This document shows, in pieces, positions 59,549 to 64,000 of a DNA stretch of 64,000 nucleotides. How positions within the stretch are numbered: position 1 is the first letter of the stretch; each line of letters starts with the position of its first letter. Source of the DNA: Bretschneidera sinensis. Taxonomy: Eukaryota > Streptophyta > Magnoliopsida > Brassicales > Akaniaceae. The DNA lies in NCBI GenBank assembly GCA_023935145.1, contig CM043700.1, positions 31,683,001 to 31,747,000 of the forward strand. Reading direction: 5' to 3'. The notes under the pieces were generated by a model. The model was given only the letters and a program-made list of their open reading frames with translations. It was not told where the DNA came from and did no database searches. The position numbers and the translations under genes were made by a program.

Positions 59549-59870
59549 AATGCAAGTTTATAGGCTACTCAGACATCGGCATAGGATATAGGTTTTATCA
59601 CCTTGAGAAAGGTCTAATAGAAAGCACGAGTGCTGTTTTCTTCGATGCTACAAAATTAATAATGCCTATAGAAGAGATTAAACTAATGGATGATGCCACT
59701 AATTTCAAATGATGAAAACACTGATAATATAATTCATTCAGAGATAAAAATTCTTTTTGATCCAGTGAATGGAGTCACATTCCACGCTCTCGAGAGCACC
59801 AAGACTCTTGTGAAAATAAAGTAATTAATGAATCACCTTTGGATGTTCGTATCAGAATGAGGAAAATATC
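59533..59870 (+). pseudogene. Copia pol fragment, left part
   Basis: The plus strand reads KTWECKFIGYSDIGIGYRFY, then HLEKGLIESTSAVFFDATK. This is the segment after the Copia integrase core (K-x-x-x-C-x-FIGYS-x-x-x-KGYR). Stops follow from 59710. The RT continues at 62126 on the same strand, after an inserted element. Confidence 0.8.
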
Positions 59871-59924
59871 TTGGAACCTTCTTTGTGGCTAAAAGATCAT
59901 TACGTTTTAAATATAGATAATTTA

Positions 59925-60197
59925 ATATGGTTCGATAATTTTTTTGTCTGCGTTATAAATAAACTCAAAACTTTACTAATCGTTAACAACAATTTTAGAA
60001 AAAATAAAATTATTACATTGACAACTTTAAAACCTAAAATCTCCAATACACTCAAAGCTCTTTACCTAGCTGTAGTTGTAAATACTTCTGATTTACAACG
60101 TATATTGGAATTATAAATGTCTCGAACTTTCTCTAAGATCTTTTTATATAGAAGAAATTTTCTAAATACTATTAGTTAAAGAACAACATCATAGTAG

Positions 60198-60228
<31 letters not shown>

Positions 60229-60269
60229 TTACTTGTACAAGTGTGAGGATTTGAACCAAAATACTAACA
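59925..60269 (-). repeat. 3' LTR (outer end worn) of the 60-62 kb element
   Basis: Ends ATACTAACA at 60269. It contains a pure (ACT)10 run at about 60198-60228; the partner LTR has a shorter run at the same place (about 61981). Confidence 0.7.
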
Positions 60270-60284
60270 AATCTCTACATTGGC

Positions 60285-61443
60285 TCAAATTCTCCACACC
60301 TCATCAACAAATATAACTTTTTTCTTGCTTGGTGCAATTCTACTTTTTGGTCTTTCCATATCTCCTCCACCTAATTTTCCAAGCAAAACTTTCTCATCCA
60401 ACACATACAAGCCTTTATTGTTCATAGTAGCCTTCAACACTATATTTGATCCATTAAGAACTTGCATCTCTCCATTGCCCGTAGTTCATGTGTATCTCAT
60501 CTTATAAAGCTTCCCCAAGAGATGATATTTGTATTGAGAGAGGAAATAAACTTTACATTCTCAAGTGTCTTAAATAACCATCATAGAGCTTTAATCTTAA
60601 GCTTCCTTCATCATCAATTACTTTGTGTTTCCCACATGCGGTAACAACTGCATGGATAGGTTCCTTCATATAATCAAAGTGCTTCTTCTTACTGAATATG
60701 TGAATGGAGGACGCCGAATCAAGTAGCACCATACTGCTCTCATCAACTTTTCCTTCAATGTGCTCAATAGTTAACACCTCTTCATCACTTCCCTTAGTGA
60801 TATTAGCACTTTCACTACTTTTTCCATCATCACTCTTCTTTCCACTCATCATTCTCAACTCTTTTAAACCATGCTTCATGGCCTTACAATAATATTGTAT
60901 GTGTCATATCTCTTCACAGTGGAAGCACTCATTCTCATTGTCATCTCTAGAGCTAGATTTAGATTTTCACCTTAAGCCACTGTTTGCTCTCTATTGGCTC
61001 ATCTCTCGATTAGAATTCTCCACAGCAAGCGTTTGACTACCACTAGACAAGCTTTCATTTTCCATCAACCTCTCATTCTCACGTAAGAGCGCGGTCACAT
61101 CATCTATACTCAATGTCGGCTTGCCGACTAACAATGTTTGCACCAATAGTTTGTAATATTTTGGTACAAATGATAATAATAGCAATGCCTTCTTATCATC
61201 CTTTAGTGTTTCTTCTGCATTCAACAATTAAGAAATTTGCTTGTTGAATTCATTCAAATGATTATGGAGACTTGTACCTTCTTCCATCTTTAGAGAGTAG
61301 AGGTCCATCTTGAGACAAAATTTGTTGGTCAAAGACTTTGATGCGTAGATACTCTCGAGTTTATCCCACAAATCTTTGGGTGTAGTTTCCTTCCACATAG
61401 TATACTTGATCTCAGGAGCAAGAGCCAACTTTATTGTACTCAT
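60285..61443 (-). pseudogene. Copia-type gag, protease-like and pre-integrase piece
   Basis: From 61443 leftward: gag of the UBN2 type (KDLWDKLESIYASKSLTNK, then DLYSLKMEEGTSLHNHLNEF), a stop, LLSFVPKYYKLLVQTLL and SIDDVTALLRENERL, a CCHC knuckle with an internal stop (60927-60886; CFHCEEI-stop-HIQYYC), the protease-like VLLDSASSIHIF in place of the usual LDSGAS, and a pre-integrase piece (MQVLNGSNIVLKATMNNKGL). At least three stops. Ends RI-stop-ANVEI just before the LTR. Confidence 0.8.
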
Positions 61444-61648
61444 AGCCTTCCTCTGAATCGATTGTCAATTTCTATCAGTCACCTCTTCTAGCTTTTCTTC
61501 CTCTAAAGCCTGATGAAAAGAACTTGAATTGTACTTTATTACCTCTTCTTTCATTAAATAAAGTAATCTCAAATTTAAGTATACCTGTTGATATGATGGT
61601 GTAGACGCAACAAATAGCAACAAACAAATTCTTCAAATAGATGACCAA

Positions 61649-61660
61649 GCTCTAATACCA
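61649..61660 (-). other. Primer binding site (initiator tRNA-Met type)
   Basis: TGGTATTAGAGC on the minus strand, one base from the usual TGGTATCAGAGC, two bases after the LTR end. Confidence 0.75.
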
Positions 61661-61662
61661 CT

Positions 61663-62125
61663 TGTTTTACCTCTAAAATTCACTTACTCAAATTTTAGGT
61701 AATAAACAAACAAGTATCAAGCACATAATAATTTAACGTGGTTCGACAACCTCTATTCTTATGCAACTAACAAAGTCACAACTGTTTTAATCATTAACAA
61801 CTTTAATAAAAACAAAATTATTTTCCTGACAACCTCGTAACCTAAAATCCCCAATACACCCAAAGCTCTCAACTTAGCTATAGTTTTAGAATTATGAGTG
61901 TGCCTCAAACCTTCTATAGGACCCCATTTATATAGATGATATTTTCCTAATACTATTAAGAAAAAAACAACATTATAGTATACTACTACTACTACTACTA
62001 CAAGGAACAATCTAATAAGAAACTAATACTACTTTTACTAGAACAACCAACTATAAAATAGAAAACTATTTTTCTCAAACCAATTAGAATTATTCATTGT
62101 GAGGATTTGAACCAAAATCCTAACA
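61663..62125 (-). repeat. 5' LTR of the 60-62 kb element
   Basis: 463 bases, TGTTTTACC...CCTAACA on the plus strand. Paired with 59925-60269. Confidence 0.8.
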
Positions 62126-62290
62126 GTATGGAATTGATTTTGTCGATATATTTTCTCCAGTGGCTAAGTTCATTTTCATTAGATTGATAATGGCTATTGT
62201 AGCATACATGGACTTGGAATTGCACCAATTAGATGTTAAAACAACTTTTCTTAATGGAGAATTGAAGGAAGGTATTTACGTGGTACAACC
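62126..62290 (+). pseudogene. Copia reverse transcriptase fragment, right part
   Basis: The plus strand reads YGIDFVDIFSPVAKFIFIRL, then LHQLDVKTTFLNGELKEGIY, the start of a Copia RT (YGIDY-x-ETFSPV and QMDVKTAFLNG-x-L). It stops after about 55 codons, where a LINE-like piece begins. It continues the pol at 59533-59870. Confidence 0.82.
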
Positions 62291-62314
62291 ATTCATTGGA
62301 ACTATATCCTCCAG

Positions 62315-62655
62315 CTCATATTAATCAGTTTATGGATGCGTTGGGATAAGCAGTTGATTGAAGCGTTGCTCCCTGAGCTGATTGCAAAATGTGTATTGGG
62401 GTACCCCTTACCTCATGTCATGATTTCTTTAGATAAGCTCATTTGGAAGCAAAACAGCAATGGTCAATTTACTATTGCTACTACTTACAAAAAAGATGGG
62501 GATGCAAATGAGAGATGTTAGTTTCTGATGGTTCTTTGGAAGATGGAGGATCCTTCAAAATGGCTGTTTACAGCTTGGCTTGCGTTTCAAGATATACTTT
62601 TGTTCAATAACCTCAGAGCTCGACGAGGGTGTGGTGATAATGAACGATTCGAGAC
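62315..62655 (+). mobile_element. LINE fragment (zinc-binding RT region, zf-RVT)
   Basis: Pieces read WDKQLIEALLPELIAKCVLG, LDKLIWKQNSNGQFTIAT, then (after a stop at 62519) LWKMEDPSKWLFTAWLAFQD and ILLFNNLRARRG. This is the order of the plant L1 zf-RVT domain (D-x-L-x-W...G-x-F-x-V...W...P-x-K...FxWL). From 62528 the frame is open into the PP2C-like sequence. Confidence 0.7.
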
Positions 62656-62659
62656 CTTG

Positions 62660-64000
62660 TTACCATTCCAACGGAGAAATCCTCTGGCCAAATCCCACAT
62701 GGGATTTGGTGGGTTCAAGCTAATAGCAAACACAGAAACCTTGTTACCAGACCCTGCAGCTAAAGTAAATCCACCTTATGAATCCATTTCTCATGGAAAT
62801 GAAGGTTATTGTAGTAATAATAATCCACAGAATGATATCAGATCAATATCTTCTGAGGATGTACAAGACACGGGAGATGGAACAACTTTCTCAAATATTG
62901 TGACTGAAAATGATTGGATTCCTAGTGAACCCATGAATCAGAAAGGTGAGAACAAAGACTTGATTTCATTAGGTCACAGCCAATTACTTGATAATTCATG
63001 TTCTCAACCTGTGATTAGTGATACTAGCAGCATCTGTTGTGAGGGATTTCTAGCTTTTGAGTCTAATTCTGGGATTAATTCACAAACTACAATGGGTAGT
63101 GAAAGTAACATAGATGGTTTACAAGCTATTGTCAATTCCAATTCGAGAGAATCAGATGTTGAATTCCAGCCTGCACAAGATCTGTCTGCGGTCCCAATGG
63201 ATCTTGAGGGTGAGGGTGACAATGGGTCTGATGAGTCTGATCCAAAATCATCTGCACCCCTTGAGGTGGTGCCATAGGAAAAGAAGATAAGTAGAACAGG
63301 AAATCAGAATCTGATTGAATTAAATAGCATACCCCTCTGGGGATTTACTTCTATACGTGGAAGAAGACCAGAGATGGAAGATGCGGTTGCAACTATGCCC
63401 CGATTTCTGCAAGTTTCTACTCAAATGTTAACGAGTGGCCGTGTTTTAAATGGCTCGAGTCAAACTCTAAATCTGAGTGCCAATTTCTTTGGTGTGTATG
63501 ATGGACATGGGGGCTGTCAGGTATTGTTCATCTCAACCTTTTTTCTCTTCTCTTCTTCTGGTTTTGACTTCAATCGCGAATATGTTGTTGTGTGTTTTTG
63601 TTCAATTTAGTATTGTTCAGATGGTATTTATTGTGTGTTTTTGTTCAATTTGATTGAGTGGAGCTTCTGTGTATAGGTTGCAAACTATTGCAGTGAACGT
63701 ATGCACTTGGCCTTGGTTGAGGAGGTTGAAAATGCAAAAGCAGGCTTCTGTGATGGAGGAAGTATTGGGGAAAATTGGGAGGAGCTGTGGAGGAAAGCCT
63801 TGTTCAATTGTTTTCTGAGAGTAGATGATGAGATTGGAGGAGTTTGCAGAGGCAAAAGTGGAAGCAACACCGATTCCTCTGAGGTGGCTGGTCTCAAACC
63901 TATTGCCCCTGAAACTGTTGGTTCTACTGCTGTAGTTGCCATTATATTTCCAACTCATATTATTGTTTCTAATTGTGGTGATTCAAGAGCAGTTTTGTGT
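62660..64000 (+). pseudogene. Clade-A PP2C (HAB1-like), start lost, in-frame stop
   Basis: HAB1-type phosphatases dephosphorylate SnRK2 kinases and are inhibited by ABA-bound PYR/PYL receptors. Pieces: 62660-63520 and 63677-64000 (runs off the edge), with a GT-AG intron between (GGCTGTCAG|GTATTG, GTATAG|GTTGCA). The N-terminal part keeps FKLIANTETLLPDPAAKV, like the RLKLMADTAGLLSD-x-x-KV of the family. Next come EKKISRT, WGFTSIRGRRPEMEDAVAT, FFGVYDGHGG (metal-binding Asp), then YCSERMHLAL, ALFNCFLRVD, APETVGSTAVVA and IIVSNCGDSRAVLC. A TAG at 63275-63277 interrupts the frame just before EKKISRT. No family-like ATG remains; the frame instead opens in LINE sequence at 62528. GRR is preceded by Arg, where relatives have Cys. 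An ATG at 63374 could start a shortened catalytic part. Probably a pseudogene. Confidence 0.82.

Larger units (their letters stand above)
59925..62125 (-). mobile_element. Pol-less Copia-type element, opposite strand, inside Copia pol
   Basis: LTR 61663-62125 (TG...CA) pairs with 59925-60269, whose outer end is worn or truncated. Both share GTGGTTCGACAACC-like and TTATATAGA-like phrases with the element at 33133-37358. The minus-strand primer site TGGTATTAGAGC (61660-61649) follows the 5' LTR. The internal part of about 1.4 kb encodes only gag, a protease-like piece and a gag-pre-integrase piece. It splits a plus-strand Copia pol. Confidence 0.8.

Noticed and set aside
1..64000. A new gene system or functional gene cluster
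   Set aside because: The recognised genes belong to unrelated families and do not share a pathway. No CRISPR array, toxin-antitoxin, biosynthetic cluster or viral operon was seen; unexplained stretches look like transposon remains.

Overview
The window is nuclear DNA of a flowering plant, almost certainly a dicot: AT-rich, spliced genes with GT-AG introns, 5'-UTR introns, LTR retrotransposons, LINE remnants, MITEs and microsatellites. The species cannot be fixed from the sequence. Nothing bacterial, organellar or CRISPR-like was seen, and no tRNA or rRNA gene was recognised.

Real genes, left to right: (1) the 5' part of a phenylalanine ammonia-lyase gene (minus, runs off the left edge, lacks the usual intron) with TATA, W-box and AC-type promoter motifs; (2) an Alfin1-like PHD-finger gene (minus, 5 coding exons, 253 aa) whose last intron is about 7.6 kb because it holds a LINE remnant and a complete but dead Ty3/gypsy chromovirus, itself hit by a MITE-like insertion; (3) a WAV2/BEM46-type alpha/beta-hydrolase gene (minus, 7-8 exons) carrying a textbook LINE insertion in one intron; (4) a BREVIS RADIX-type gene (plus, 5 coding exons, 366 aa); (5) a single-exon BIG GRAIN 1-like gene (plus, 409 aa); (6) a VPS2/CHMP2 ESCRT-III gene (plus, 5 exons, 223 aa); (7) a single-exon RING-H2 ATL-type E3 ligase gene (minus, 181 aa); (8) at the right edge, a clade-A (HAB1-like) PP2C that has lost its start, is joined in frame to a LINE fragment and has an in-frame stop, so is probably a pseudogene.

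The intergenic space is a record of transposition. A PPR fragment sits between transposon-like borders at about 13.5-15.0 kb. Two copies of one foldback MITE family lie at 15.8 and 23.1 kb. A Tat/Ogre-type LTR with a tRNA-Arg-like primer site lies at 23.8-25.4 kb, and a Tat-type gag remnant at 39.5-40.3 kb. Two members of a Copia-type family that lacks the pol region lie at 33.1-37.4 kb (split by a 2.3-kb solo LTR with perfect 5-bp target duplication) and 59.9-62.1 kb (inserted in opposite orientation into an older Copia pol). A dead PIF/Harbinger transposase lies at 53.4-54.0 kb.

The genes belong to unrelated processes (phenylpropanoid entry, chromatin reading, root growth, auxin/brassinosteroid growth control, endosomal sorting, ubiquitination, ABA signalling) and do not form a cluster or pathway. 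I found no convincing new biological system. The most interesting items are the LINE-PP2C chimera, the nested insertions with readable target duplications, the pol-less Copia family, and upstream-ORF arrangements in front of the BRX and BIG GRAIN genes.
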